Below are positions 16,539-24,656 of a stretch of 36,758 bases of DNA, piece after piece. Source of the DNA: Planctomycetaceae bacterium (GTDB lineage Bacteria > Planctomycetota > Planctomycetia > Pirellulales > Pirellulaceae). Below the pieces are notes generated by a model, which ran no database searches, had not been told where the DNA came from, and saw only the letters and a list, made by a program, of their open reading frames with translations. Location of the stretch: assembly GCA_012729315.1 (NCBI GenBank), contig JAAYDI010000049.1, positions 1 to 36,758 of the forward strand, given 5' to 3'. The stretch's first letter is position 1, and the number at the start of each line of letters is the position of its first letter. A program made the translations under genes and the position numbers.

Positions 16539-18242
16539 ATGATCCAACTCCGACCGTATCAACAGGAAGCTGTCGACGCCGTCTACGACTATCTCCGCGC
16601 GCACGATGACAACCCGTGCGTGGTGATTCCCACGGCCGGCGGCAAGACGCCCGTGATGTCGACGATCTGTCGCGACGCCGTGCTCCAATGGAATGGACGG
16701 GTGCTGATTCTGGCACACGTCAAAGAGCTGTTGGAGCAGGCTGCCGATAAACTCCGCTCAATCTGCCCGGAGGTGAAGTTCGGCGTCTACTCGGCGGGAC
16801 TCCGTCGCCGCGACACGGAACATGCGGTGATCGTCGCCGGCATCCAGAGCGTCTACAAGCGGGCCTGCGAACTGGATGCCTTCGACCTGATCGTCGTCGA
16901 CGAGGCACACATGATTCCGCCCTCGGGCGAGGGCATGTACCGGCAATTCCTGGCCGACGCGATGGTGGTCAATCCGCGAGTGCGGACGATCGGCCTGACC
17001 GCTACGCCGTTCCGGCTGAAGTCGGGCATGATCTGCGGTCCGCCCGATCACCACATCCTCAACGCCGTCTGCTACGAGATCGGGGTGAAGGAACTGATCC
17101 GCGACGGCTACCTCTGCCCGCTGGTCACGAAGGCGGGAATTCAAAAGGCCGATACCTCAAGCCTGCATATCCGCGCGGGCGAGTTCATGGCCGACGAGGT
17201 GGAGAACCTCATGGACAGCAATGAACTGGTCGAGGCGGCTTGCCGAGAGATCGTCGAGTACACGGACGATCGGCACGCGGTGTTGATCTTCGCCTCCGGC
17301 GTGAAGCACGCGCAGCACATCCAACGAGTGCTCCGAGATCGCCACGATCAGGAGTGCGGACTGGTCAGCGGCAAGACTCCCACCGCCGAACGGGACGAGA
17401 TCCTGGCCCGTTTCCGTGGCGGACAATGCGACGGACTCTTCCAGCAACAGCCGCTCAAGTATCTGGTCAACGTCAACGTCCTGACCACCGGCTTCGACGC
17501 ACCGAACATCGACTGCGTGGCCATCGTGCGCCCGACCATGTCGCCGGGGCTGTGGTATCAGATGGTCGGTCGCGGTTTCCGCCTCCACCCTGGCAAAGCG
17601 AACTGCCTGGTGCTCGACTTCGGTGGCAACGCGATCCGGCATGGACCGGTCGATCAGATCCGGGTCTGCGATGCGGCGAACGGCAACGGTAAGTCCGGCG
17701 AGGCGCCGGCCAAGGAATGTCCCCAATGCCACGCGTTGATCGCCGCCGGTTACTCGTCATGCCCCGACTGCGGCTACGAGTTTCCGGCCCAGGAGCGGAC
17801 CAACCATGACGCCGAAGCCTCGACCGAAGGCGTGCTCTCCGGCCAAGTGACCAACGAGCGAATTGCCGTGCGCGACGTGTTCTACACGGTCCATATCAAA
17901 CGGGGTGCCGACGAAGACGCCCCCAAGACCATGCGGGTCGACTACAAGGTCGGCTGGCACGAGTACAAGAGCGAGTGGGTCTGCTTCGAACATGAGGGGT
18001 ACGCCCGCTGGAAGGCCGAGCAGTGGTGGCTGGCCCGCTCGCACGATCCCATTCCCGATTCGGCCGAGCGGGCGGTCGACGTTGCCAATGCGGGCGGCCT
18101 GGCCACCACGAAATCCATTGTCGTGCGCCGCGTCGCCGGCGATCCGTATGAACGGGTCGTCGATTACGAGCTCGGCCCCAAGCCGGAAGCCGTGGCCTGC
18201 GATCCGGTGGACATGTATGACCCGGACGAGATTCCTTTCTGA
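16539..18242 (+). CDS. Superfamily 2 DEAD/DEAH-box helicase with zinc ribbon
   Basis: Helicase of 567 residues for element replication or recombination. ATG at 16539 is preferred; an upstream TTG at 16521 is possible, and both have weak ribosome sites. Motifs: RPYQQEAVDAV (Q-motif-like), PTAGGKT (Walker A, about 31-37), DEAH (121-124), GLTATPFR (motif III), LIFASGVKHA (Ia/IV region), TTGFDAPNID (motif V) and QMVGRGFR (motif VI). A zinc ribbon follows (CPQC 394-397, CPDC 408-411), then a C-terminal beta-rich domain with Trp-rich WHEYKSEWVCFEHEG found behind such phage helicases. A strong RNA-like fold precedes the gene. Confidence 0.9.
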   Translation: MIQLRPYQQEAVDAVYDYLRAHDDNPCVVIPTAGGKTPVMSTICRDAVLQWNGRVLILAHVKELLEQAADKLRSICPEVKFGVYSAGLRRRDTEHAVIVAGIQSVYKRACELDAFDLIVVDEAHMIPPSGEGMYRQFLADAMVVNPRVRTIGLTATPFRLKSGMICGPPDHHILNAVCYEIGVKELIRDGYLCPLVTKAGIQKADTSSLHIRAGEFMADEVENLMDSNELVEAACREIVEYTDDRHAVLIFASGVKHAQHIQRVLRDRHDQECGLVSGKTPTAERDEILARFRGGQCDGLFQQQPLKYLVNVNVLTTGFDAPNIDCVAIVRPTMSPGLWYQMVGRGFRLHPGKANCLVLDFGGNAIRHGPVDQIRVCDAANGNGKSGEAPAKECPQCHALIAAGYSSCPDCGYEFPAQERTNHDAEASTEGVLSGQVTNERIAVRDVFYTVHIKRGADEDAPKTMRVDYKVGWHEYKSEWVCFEHEGYARWKAEQWWLARSHDPIPDSAERAVDVANAGGLATTKSIVVRRVAGDPYERVVDYELGPKPEAVACDPVDMYDPDEIPF

Positions 18243-18257
18243 TCGGAGAAGAGCTCG

Positions 18258-18623
18258 ATGAGCACGGAAGCCTCCATGACCACGTTTTCCACCGGCGCCG
18301 TGCGCAGCAGCGATGCATCGGGCGTCCGCTACGACCTGATCACGCCGATCGGCCTACGTCGATTGGCTGAAACCTGCGCCGAAGGGGCACGAAAATACGG
18401 CGATCGCAACTGGCTCAAGGGCATCCCCGCCAGCGAGATGCTCAACCATGCGGTACGGCACATTTACCTGTGGCTCGAGGGGGACCGCGGCGAAGACCAT
18501 TTGGCGCACGCCGCCTGGAACATCCTGGGTGTCTGTCACTTCGAAGAGTTGCTGCCAGCGATGATCGATGTGCCGACACGACAGAGCGACGAAACGGAAC
18601 ATGCCGCAGGTGATCGAGCGTGA
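18258..18623 (+). CDS. dATP/dGTP diphosphohydrolase-like (DUF5664 family)
   Basis: Protein of 121 residues with GVRYDLITPIGLRRLAE, GARKYGDRNWLKGIP, LNHAVRHIYLWLEG and DHLAHAAWNILGVCHFEE. This is the N-terminal all-alpha family annotated as dATP/dGTP diphosphohydrolase in phages (MazG-like helical fold, metal bound by Glu/Asp residues). It would adjust deoxynucleotide pools during replication. ATG at 18258 follows GGAGAAGAG. It ends in a GTGA overlap with the primase gene, so the two are probably coupled. The substrate has not been shown for this member. Confidence 0.75.
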   Translation: MSTEASMTTFSTGAVRSSDASGVRYDLITPIGLRRLAETCAEGARKYGDRNWLKGIPASEMLNHAVRHIYLWLEGDRGEDHLAHAAWNILGVCHFEELLPAMIDVPTRQSDETEHAAGDRA

Positions 18624-20698
18624 CCAATGACGCACTCCTCTCCGCTGCTCTCGTGTATGCCGATCTCGGTTACGCGGTGTTTCCCTGCGCGCCGGGCACG
18701 AAGAAGCCGCTGGTCGAACACGGCTTCCATGACGCCACGACCGATGCCGACCAGATCGAGGCATGGTGGCAAACGTGGCCGCAAGCCAACATCGGCCTGC
18801 CCACCGCGGGCCTGTTGGTTGTCGACATCGACCGGGCCGACAACCCGTGGCTGCGCGACGAGCCCGAACGACTGCTCGAGCTGGCCATTGCACCGATCGC
18901 ACTGACGCCCGGCGGCGGAAAGCACTACATCTTCCGCCAACCAAAAGGCAAGGCGTGGCGCAGCACTACTGGCCGGCTCGCAGCGAAGGTCGACACGCGA
19001 GCCGACGGCGGCTACATTGTGGCCCCACCTTCCGTGCGTCCCGAAGGCCCGTATCGTTGGGTCGAGGGCATGGCGCTGGACAGCTCGCTCGAGCATCTGC
19101 CCGAACCGCCACCTTGGCTCGCCCAAGCAATCGATCGCTTGGCCCACGGCGGCACGACGTCGCCCACGTCGCCCCGTGTCGCGGCCCTCGCCGTCGACGG
19201 GAACGCGATCCCCTCCGGCCAACGCAACGCCACGTTGGCCAGCCTGGCGGGCACGATGCGCCGGGCAGGGATGGGGCTACCCGAAATCCTCGCCGCCATT
19301 CGGGCCAGCAACGTCAATCGATGCTCGCCGCCGCTCCCGGAAACCGAAGTCGAGCGGATTGCCGAGAGCATCGTTCGCTATGCGCCCGACGAGATCACCG
19401 TTGCCGTCGTCGAGAACCACTGGGGCCAGATGACGGCCGATGAGGAGCCCGAGCCTTCGGACGCCCCGGCCGATCCCGGCCCGTTTCCCGACGAGCTGCT
19501 CTCCGTGCCGGGGTTCGTCGGCCAGGTGTGCCAGTACACGCTGGCTACGTCATTTCGTCGACAGCCGCTTCTGGCCCTGGGCGCCGCGATCGCGCTGCAG
19601 GGCACGCTTGCCGGGCGGAAGGTGCGCGACGAAGTGAACACTCGCACCAACGTCTATTGCCTGGGCGTCTGCCCATCGGGCCAGGGAAAAGAGCGGGCTC
19701 GCGAGGTGAACAAAGAGATTCTCTACCTGGCCGGCCTCGACAATCTGGCCGGCCCAGAGGGATTGGCCAGCCACGCGGGGCTCGTCTCGGCCGTCGAAAC
19801 ACAGCCGGCGATCTTGCTGCAACTGGACGAGATCGGACGCCTGCTGAAGACACTTGGCGATGCCAGTCGCTCGCCGCATCTTTATCACGTCGTCACCGTG
19901 CTGATGAAACTCTACACCAGCTCCGGCTCGATCTACCTGGGCGACGCCTACGCTGACACGAAACGCAACAAGGCCATCGACCAGCCCAACACGTGCATCT
20001 GGGGCACGAGCGTTCCCAAGTCGCTCTACGAGGGTCTGACCTACGAAAGCGTGACCGATGGATTCCTGTCGCGAATGCTGGTGTTCGAAGGCGACAGTGA
20101 GGTGCCCAAACAGCGGCCGGCCACTTCGGAAATTCCGAAGTCGCTCATTGACATCGCCAAATGGTGGGGCGATTTCCAACCGGGCCAGAATCTGCGTGCC
20201 GAACATCCTCAACCGCACGTCGTGCCGATCACGCCCGAGGCGGATCAGATGCTGGAGGGGCTCGATCGATGGGCCGACCAGCAGGCTGCCATGTTGGGCG
20301 AGCCGCTGGGAACGCTCTGGACCCGCACGACCGAGAAGGCCCGCAAGCTGGCCCTGATCTATGCGTGCAGTGCGAACCACGAGTTACCAGCCATCGATCG
20401 CGATGCCGCCTTCTGGGCGTGCAGCACCAGCGACTATCTCACACGACGGATGATCTACCTGGCCCATCAATGGGTCGCCGAGGGCCCGTTCGACGCCAAG
20501 CGGAAACGTGTGCTCAGGGCCATTCGTGGTGCCGGCCCAAAGGGGCTCACGCGGACCATGCTATGCCGTCGCACGCGGGCCCTTCAATCACGTGAGCGGA
20601 TGGAGATCATCGACGCGCTGGTCGCCTGCGGCGACGTGGACGTTGTACCGGAGGAAACCAGCGGGGCGCCGAGGGTGCGTTATGTGGCCAAGCAGTAA
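18620..20698 (+). CDS. Bifunctional primase-polymerase (Prim-Pol) with C-terminal ATPase domain
   Basis: Replication protein of 692 residues, starting with a GTG that overlaps the previous stop codon (AGGTGAT upstream). Residues 1-180 are a Prim-Pol domain: LGYAVFPCAPGTKKP, VVDID with metal-binding D69 and D71, GGGKHYIF with H102, and DGGYIVAPPSV. A PriCT-like helical domain follows (about 195-255: GQRNATLASLAGTMRRAG). The C-terminal half resembles DUF3987-type helicase/ATPase domains, but its P loop reads CPSGQGKE (351-358) with Glu in place of the usual Ser/Thr. The 20-bp palindrome coding TSEIPKS lies at residues 502-508. An origin-like palindrome cluster starts right after the stop codon. 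Confidence 0.85.
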   Translation: MTNDALLSAALVYADLGYAVFPCAPGTKKPLVEHGFHDATTDADQIEAWWQTWPQANIGLPTAGLLVVDIDRADNPWLRDEPERLLELAIAPIALTPGGGKHYIFRQPKGKAWRSTTGRLAAKVDTRADGGYIVAPPSVRPEGPYRWVEGMALDSSLEHLPEPPPWLAQAIDRLAHGGTTSPTSPRVAALAVDGNAIPSGQRNATLASLAGTMRRAGMGLPEILAAIRASNVNRCSPPLPETEVERIAESIVRYAPDEITVAVVENHWGQMTADEEPEPSDAPADPGPFPDELLSVPGFVGQVCQYTLATSFRRQPLLALGAAIALQGTLAGRKVRDEVNTRTNVYCLGVCPSGQGKERAREVNKEILYLAGLDNLAGPEGLASHAGLVSAVETQPAILLQLDEIGRLLKTLGDASRSPHLYHVVTVLMKLYTSSGSIYLGDAYADTKRNKAIDQPNTCIWGTSVPKSLYEGLTYESVTDGFLSRMLVFEGDSEVPKQRPATSEIPKSLIDIAKWWGDFQPGQNLRAEHPQPHVVPITPEADQMLEGLDRWADQQAAMLGEPLGTLWTRTTEKARKLALIYACSANHELPAIDRDAAFWACSTSDYLTRRMIYLAHQWVAEGPFDAKRKRVLRAIRGAGPKGLTRTMLCRRTRALQSRERMEIIDALVACGDVDVVPEETSGAPRVRYVAKQ
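20122..20142. repeat. Palindrome inside the primase gene, copy 2
   Basis: Twenty bases identical to 14954-14973, again a near-perfect palindrome centred on one A, and again read as TSEIPKS. The two host genes are otherwise unrelated. Confidence 0.85.
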
Positions 20699-20718
20699 CC
20701 ACTCCACCCATTCAGGTG

Positions 20719-20923
20719 CCCTTATTGCGCTTATTTCCCGCCCGGTCTTCTTGTGTGGGAATGGCCAGAAACGGAAGGAATTGAAACAGGGAGGGAAATA
20801 AGCGCAATAAGGGTATCTCTCTCATATATCTCTCTATCTTTCAATGACTTACATCGAGGACTTATTTCCCATTCGGGCGGGAAATAAGGTGGCACGAAGC
20901 GCCAATAAGGGGACCCGAATGGG
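20719..20923. repeat. Nested palindrome cluster next to the primase gene: candidate replication origin
   Basis: A perfect 21-bp inverted repeat has arms 20719-20739 and 20793-20813 and a 53-base spacer. A second perfect repeat has 10-base arms 20861-20870 and 20879-20888. A third pairs 20868-20877 with 20914-20923. The unit CGGGAAATAAG or its complement occurs about four times and GCGC(C)AATAAGGG about three times, in both orientations. Between them lies an AT- and pyrimidine-rich tract with repeated ATCTCTCT (20814-20842) that stands out in GC-rich DNA. Iteron-like repeats plus an easily melted tract beside a primase gene fit an origin. Operator sites for the next gene's HTH protein are the main alternative. 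Confidence 0.6.
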
Positions 20924-21006
20924 TGGTTGGCATGGGTCCTCCGGGGCCCACGGCCACGGAAGCCCCCCGCGGGAACAGTCGCCTTGTGGAACACAGTTTG
21001 TTTTGC

Positions 21007-21026
21007 GGGTCCGAATCACGGGACCC
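21007..21026 (+). promoter_or_regulatory. GGGTCC/GGACCC hairpin before the HTH regulator gene
   Basis: GGGTCC (21007-21012) and GGACCC (21021-21026) form a 6-bp inverted repeat 19 bases before the ATG of the HTH protein. Sequences of the same type occur at 20911-20917. It may be an autoregulatory operator. Confidence 0.35.
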
Positions 21027-21045
21027 AGGGACTTGAGGTACACGG

Positions 21046-21528
21046 ATGCACCGCACGGAGATCACGGCCGAGATCGTTCGCCTAGCTGACATGATGTTGA
21101 CCCTGGGGCTCGATGCCGAAACCATCGCCGAGCGGCTGGGGATCACGGCCTACGTGGTTCGCGTGATGGCCGGCGATCGTTGTCGGATCGGTCGGCGCAG
21201 TCGTCCGCAACTATTCGCCAAGGGCATGGTCAATCCGCGCCGGGCCGTCGACGCAACCACGATCCGCATGATCCAACGGATGCTGGATGTCGGAATACTG
21301 CGGCGCGGAGAAGTCGCCCGTGAGGCCGGCGTGTCCCGCAGCATCGTCGAGCAGGTCGCCTCAGGTCGGCGCGAGGCGGTCAGCACTGCCCGGCCGCCTT
21401 TGTGTCGCGGAGAACATTTCGTTCGCAAGCCAATCCGCTGTGAGCAGTGCCGCGCCATGATCTCGATCGTCCCATGTCGTGCCTGCCATGCCCGCGACGC
21501 TACTGCACAAGAATCTGCTGGACGTTAG
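21046..21528 (+). CDS. HTH DNA-binding protein with C-terminal zinc ribbon
   Basis: Regulator of 160 residues. ATG at 21046 has GAGGT about 8 bases upstream. Two helix-turn-helix segments are visible: LGLDAETIAERLGITAYVVRVM near residues 20-41, and LRRGEVAREAGVSRSIVEQVASG near 85-107. A C-x2-C-x9-C-x2-C zinc ribbon (CEQC...CRAC) lies near the C-terminus. It stands between the replication genes and the later operons, just after the palindrome cluster, so it may activate late genes or bind those palindromes. The family is not named with certainty. Confidence 0.65.
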   Translation: MHRTEITAEIVRLADMMLTLGLDAETIAERLGITAYVVRVMAGDRCRIGRRSRPQLFAKGMVNPRRAVDATTIRMIQRMLDVGILRRGEVAREAGVSRSIVEQVASGRREAVSTARPPLCRGEHFVRKPIRCEQCRAMISIVPCRACHARDATAQESAGR

Positions 21529-21587
21529 CGCAACTATTTCGTGAACTCCTCGTTGGTGACACCAACAACCTCCGAGGAGACACGCTC

Positions 21588-21827
21588 ATGCAGGATCTTC
21601 TTCCCTTCCTGGCCGCAGAACTGTCGGCCTTCCTCAGCGCGACGGACAAGCGCGAACACTTGATCACCCGCAGCGAGAAGCTGTTCGACGAACTGATCGA
21701 GCCGATCGATCTGCCCGGCCCCGATCAGATTCTTGATCCCGTGCTGCGGACCGTGATCCGACCGCTGGTTGGCCGGGTCTACGACGAGATCGTCCGCAAG
21801 CTGGAGGCACAAGCCCATGTCGCTTGA
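21588..21827 (+). CDS. Small hypothetical helical protein
   Basis: Protein of 79 residues. ATG at 21588 has GAGGAG 8 bases upstream. It is helical with no membrane segment (LLPFLAAELSAFLSATDKRE, then ELIEPIDLPG and a C-terminal helix). It begins a run of small genes joined by overlaps: its stop codon lies inside the next gene. Family not recognised; position before membrane proteins suggests a structural or lysis-related accessory, which I cannot test here. Confidence 0.6.
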   Translation: MQDLLPFLAAELSAFLSATDKREHLITRSEKLFDELIEPIDLPGPDQILDPVLRTVIRPLVGRVYDEIVRKLEAQAHVA

Positions 21828-22107
21828 CCAGCTCATGCCATACGCGCCGGCGGCGGCCATTGTCGCCGGCGTGCTGATGCTGCTTTGGGGGCAGCGCGAT
21901 CGACTGAAGTCGGCAGTGACCAATCTGCGACCGGCGCAGACGGAGGATCCGGAAATGTCGCCGGCGGATCGCTTCAACACGTTCTATGCGCTTCGCAGTT
22001 GGTGCGAGGCGTCGGGCCAGGCAGGCGCCGTCAAGGCACTGGACAGCCAGGTCTTGCCGGCAATTGTCGCCGGCAGGCGGGATCAAGGCGGAGGGCCCAG
22101 CGCATGA
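21817..22107 (+). CDS. Small single-pass membrane protein
   Basis: Protein of 96 residues, ATG at 21817 with GGAGG 9 bases before it, overlapping the preceding gene by 11 bases. One N-terminal membrane segment (residues about 7-24, YAPAAAIVAGVLMLLW) is followed by a basic stretch and a soluble helical tail. A similar organisation is seen in holin- or spanin-like and unknown phage membrane proteins. Function not assigned. Confidence 0.6.
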   Translation: MSLDQLMPYAPAAAIVAGVLMLLWGQRDRLKSAVTNLRPAQTEDPEMSPADRFNTFYALRSWCEASGQAGAVKALDSQVLPAIVAGRRDQGGGPSA

Positions 22108-22559
22108 AACCGACCACGGTTGTGGCTGCGATCCTGATCGTCGTGGGCCTGGTGGCCGTGTGGCGACCGGCATCGTCAAGTCCCGAGCCCGCTCCCCAAC
22201 CGCCCGATGCGGCGACTCAAGCGATCGTGGCGCGCGTGACGCAAACGCTCGCCGGCCACCCTGAGGAAGCTCAGCAATTGGCAGCCTTCTACGGTGCGGC
22301 GGCCGACGTGGTTCGCCGAGACGGTGCCGGCGCCAAGGTCCTCAAGACTACCGCCGATCTGCGGGCCTTTGGCCAAAGGGCGGTGACGCTTCGCTTCCAG
22401 GGGGCATTCGCCAAGGTGCCGGGGCTCTCCGAGGCGATTCACGGGCCGGACGGTGCTCTGGCCAGACTCTTGGGACTGGAAGTATCGCAGCTCGATTATG
22501 GCAAGGCGGCCGATGCGCTGGATGCGATCGCCTGGGCCTGCCGGGAGGCTGCTCGATGA
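22104..22559 (+). CDS. Secreted or membrane-anchored hypothetical protein
   Basis: Protein of 151 residues, ATGA-type overlap with the preceding gene and GGAGG 9 bases upstream. The first 20 residues form a membrane anchor or signal (KPTTVVAAILIVVGLVAVW), then a proline-rich linker (SSSPEPAPQPPDA), then a helical periplasmic domain of about 110 residues. It ends in a 4-base overlap with the papain-like peptidase gene, so the two proteins probably act in the same compartment. Family unknown. Confidence 0.6.
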   Translation: MKPTTVVAAILIVVGLVAVWRPASSSPEPAPQPPDAATQAIVARVTQTLAGHPEEAQQLAAFYGAAADVVRRDGAGAKVLKTTADLRAFGQRAVTLRFQGAFAKVPGLSEAIHGPDGALARLLGLEVSQLDYGKAADALDAIAWACREAAR

Positions 22560-23515
22560 ACGGGTCATTCCAGTCGCCGTCGCAGATTCGTTCGGCCTAC
22601 GAGAATGGACTCCCCGGTTGGCAGTTCGATCCGGACACGATGGACGATCTGATGTTCGACCGGAAAGCCCTGCCGCTGACCGAGGCGGCTCCGCACTTGG
22701 CCGGCGTGGGCAAGGGCAAGATGGGACTGCTGTGGCGCTCGCGGGAAAAGTTCGATCCAGGCGCGTTCGGCCAGGAATCGCAGACGACCGGCGATTGCGT
22801 TTCCCACGGAAGTCGCAATGCCCGCGACACAACGCGTGCGGTCGAGATCCACATCAAAGGCGAAGCCGAGGAGTATTTCAAACGCGGCGCGACGGAGCCA
22901 ACCTACGGCGCTCGGGGCCACGGCGGCCAGGGCATGGATCCCGCCCGCGCCACGCGGTTCGAGGCCGACTACGGTTTCCTGTTTCGCCAAAAGTATCCGT
23001 TCGCGGACCTGTCGCAGTACGACTCGCGGGTCGGCAGCCGCTGGGGATCGTCCGGAGTGCCCGAAGCGGTGAAAGAAGCGTGCCGCGAACACAACGTCGG
23101 TCAGTGGATCGCACCGACCACGGCCGACGAGGTGAAGGATCTGCTGTTCTCCGGCTACGCGCTGCACAGCGGACAGAACTTCGGTGTGAAGTCGTCGTCG
23201 GATAGTCGTGGCATCGCCGTCCCCGGCGGGTCATGGTCGCATGACATGGCCACGGTGGGCTACGACGACACGCGGGAAGTCTATCCGGTGTGCGTGTTCC
23301 TGGTCGCAAACTCGTGGGGCCGCTGGAATCAGCCGCCGAAGGTGTGGCCCGAAGATCGCTACGGCCCGTGGCCCGAGGGATCGTTCTGGCTGGCCGAGGA
23401 CATCTATGCCCGCTATTTCGTAGGCAGCCGATCGATCTTCGCCTATTGCGATATCAAGGGCGTGCCGCAGAAGGCACTGCCGGACTACGGAAACCTGACC
23501 GACGTTCTGGGGTGA
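22556..23515 (+). CDS. Papain-like (C1) cysteine peptidase
   Basis: Protein of 319 residues with the catalytic set of papain-fold enzymes in order: Q76 and C81 in QTTGDCVSHGSRNA (compare papain QGxCGSCW), H229 in GGSWSHDMATVGYDD and N252 in VANSWGRWN; the NSWG motif is diagnostic. No signal peptide is visible, and there is no pro-region beyond about 60 residues before the catalytic Gln. In this element it lies among small membrane proteins and a lipoprotein, so cell-wall crosslink cleavage (an endolysin role) or processing of a surface protein is possible. The substrate cannot be told from sequence. ATG overlaps the previous stop by 4 bases. Confidence 0.75.
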   Translation: MNGSFQSPSQIRSAYENGLPGWQFDPDTMDDLMFDRKALPLTEAAPHLAGVGKGKMGLLWRSREKFDPGAFGQESQTTGDCVSHGSRNARDTTRAVEIHIKGEAEEYFKRGATEPTYGARGHGGQGMDPARATRFEADYGFLFRQKYPFADLSQYDSRVGSRWGSSGVPEAVKEACREHNVGQWIAPTTADEVKDLLFSGYALHSGQNFGVKSSSDSRGIAVPGGSWSHDMATVGYDDTREVYPVCVFLVANSWGRWNQPPKVWPEDRYGPWPEGSFWLAEDIYARYFVGSRSIFAYCDIKGVPQKALPDYGNLTDVLG

Positions 23516-23519
23516 GACG

Positions 23520-24068
23520 ATGAAACACATGCTCTCGATCGCACTGTGCGCTCTGCTTATTGCAGGCTGCCAAGCACTTCCTTTGCCGGCGGACCATCTC
23601 GATGACGCGGCGGTCGACTTGGCGGTGGCCACGCTTGCCGCCGATCGCTTGCCGACTCCCGAACCGCCACAGCCGTACCAATGCCCGCGATGCAAGGACA
23701 CTGGCTGGATCACGCACGGCGATGGTCACCGTACTCCGTGCCCCGACTGCAGTGAGGGGACGGCAGGGCCTTACGGTGGCCCGCTCGATACGATTCGCGA
23801 CGCCAAGGATCTGATGCGCAAAGGAAACGAGCTCGCCGACCGCAGCAAGGCGCTGCTGGATGCCGCTCAGCGTGATGGCAAGATCACCGTCGACGTCCGT
23901 CTACCGGAACCGAACGCGGCTGCTTCCGGGCCGTCGTGTGCCAATGGCGTTTGTCGCGTACCACCAGCCGTCGAGCAGAAACCGGTAGTCGTACGACAGC
24001 CTGCCGCACGCCAAGACTGCGCCAATGGCGTTTGTCGGCCGCGACTCTTCTGGAGGTCCCGCCGATGA
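23520..24068 (+). CDS. Lipoprotein with zinc-knuckle motif and CANGVCR repeats
   Basis: Protein of 182 residues with a lipoprotein signal (LLIAGC, lipidated C17), so it should be anchored in a cell-envelope membrane. CPRC (55-58) and CPDC (74-77) form a DnaJ-type zinc knuckle (CxxCxxTGW...TPCPDC). Two copies of CANGVCR near the end come from a 17-base direct repeat (GCCAATGGCGTTTGTCG, near 23940 and 24020). It is followed by an ATGA overlap with a holin-like gene, which fits a spanin-like outer-membrane role, but no such family match can be claimed. Confidence 0.65.
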   Translation: MKHMLSIALCALLIAGCQALPLPADHLDDAAVDLAVATLAADRLPTPEPPQPYQCPRCKDTGWITHGDGHRTPCPDCSEGTAGPYGGPLDTIRDAKDLMRKGNELADRSKALLDAAQRDGKITVDVRLPEPNAAASGPSCANGVCRVPPAVEQKPVVVRQPAARQDCANGVCRPRLFWRSRR

Positions 24069-24361
24069 TCGATCGCCGAATCGAGGCCACACAGTACGTG
24101 CTCGACCGGTCGTGGACCTGCCGCAAGTGGCGAGGCCATGCCTGTGGCTTGGTGCGCGATGCCGTGCTGCTGCTCCCCGAGAAACCTGTCGCCGCCGACA
24201 CAGTGGACGCTTGGAGAAAACGACTGGCGGCGCATCTGAAGGACCGCGTTCGCGGTGGGCGCGTCGGCAACCCGGTGATCATCTTCATCCTGCTCAACGT
24301 CGTCGTGCCGATCGTCGTCCGCCTGGTGATCGAGTGGTGGCTCAACCGAAAGGACGCATGA
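24065..24361 (+). CDS. Small protein with C-terminal membrane anchor
   Basis: Protein of 98 residues. ATG at 24065 overlaps the lipoprotein stop (ATGA) and has GGAGG 9 bases upstream. The soluble N-terminal part holds one Cys pair (WTCRKWRGHACG); residues about 73-92 are a strongly hydrophobic segment (VIIFILLNVVVPIVVRLVI), followed by a short basic tail. Holin-like or tail-anchored partner of the neighbouring lipoprotein are both possible. Confidence 0.6.
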   Translation: MIDRRIEATQYVLDRSWTCRKWRGHACGLVRDAVLLLPEKPVAADTVDAWRKRLAAHLKDRVRGGRVGNPVIIFILLNVVVPIVVRLVIEWWLNRKDA

Positions 24362-24362
24362 C

Positions 24363-24656
24363 ATGGTCGAGGTCATCCAACTCTGGTCGCCGCTGATCCA
24401 AGGCGGATTCGCGGTCTTCGCACTACTTCTGTTGGGCGTGAACGTTTGGCTGGTCAAGCAGCTGTTGAAGGTGCTCAAGGACAACAGCCAGGTGATTGCC
24501 GGCAACACGCGGGCCATCGAGTCTGTCGCCACGATCTCCAGCGACACCCGCGAGCTGATGCAGGAGATCCGCGACGAGTTATTCAAGCGACCGTGCCTGC
24601 TGCCCGACCACCATGGCGATGGAAGGCCCCATGAAGATCGAACGCTGGAAACTTGA
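24363..24656 (+). CDS. Small membrane protein with coiled-coil tail, holin-like
   Basis: Protein of 97 residues, ATG at 24363 with AAAGGA 8 bases upstream. One membrane segment at about 12-33 (GGFAVFALLLLGVNVWLV), followed by a coiled-coil-like helix (LKVLKDNSQVIAGNTRAIESV...ELMQEIRDEL). This is the layout of several small phage holins and pinholins. The last residues are out-of-family and overlap the next gene by 26 bases. Confidence 0.6.
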   Translation: MVEVIQLWSPLIQGGFAVFALLLLGVNVWLVKQLLKVLKDNSQVIAGNTRAIESVATISSDTRELMQEIRDELFKRPCLLPDHHGDGRPHEDRTLET

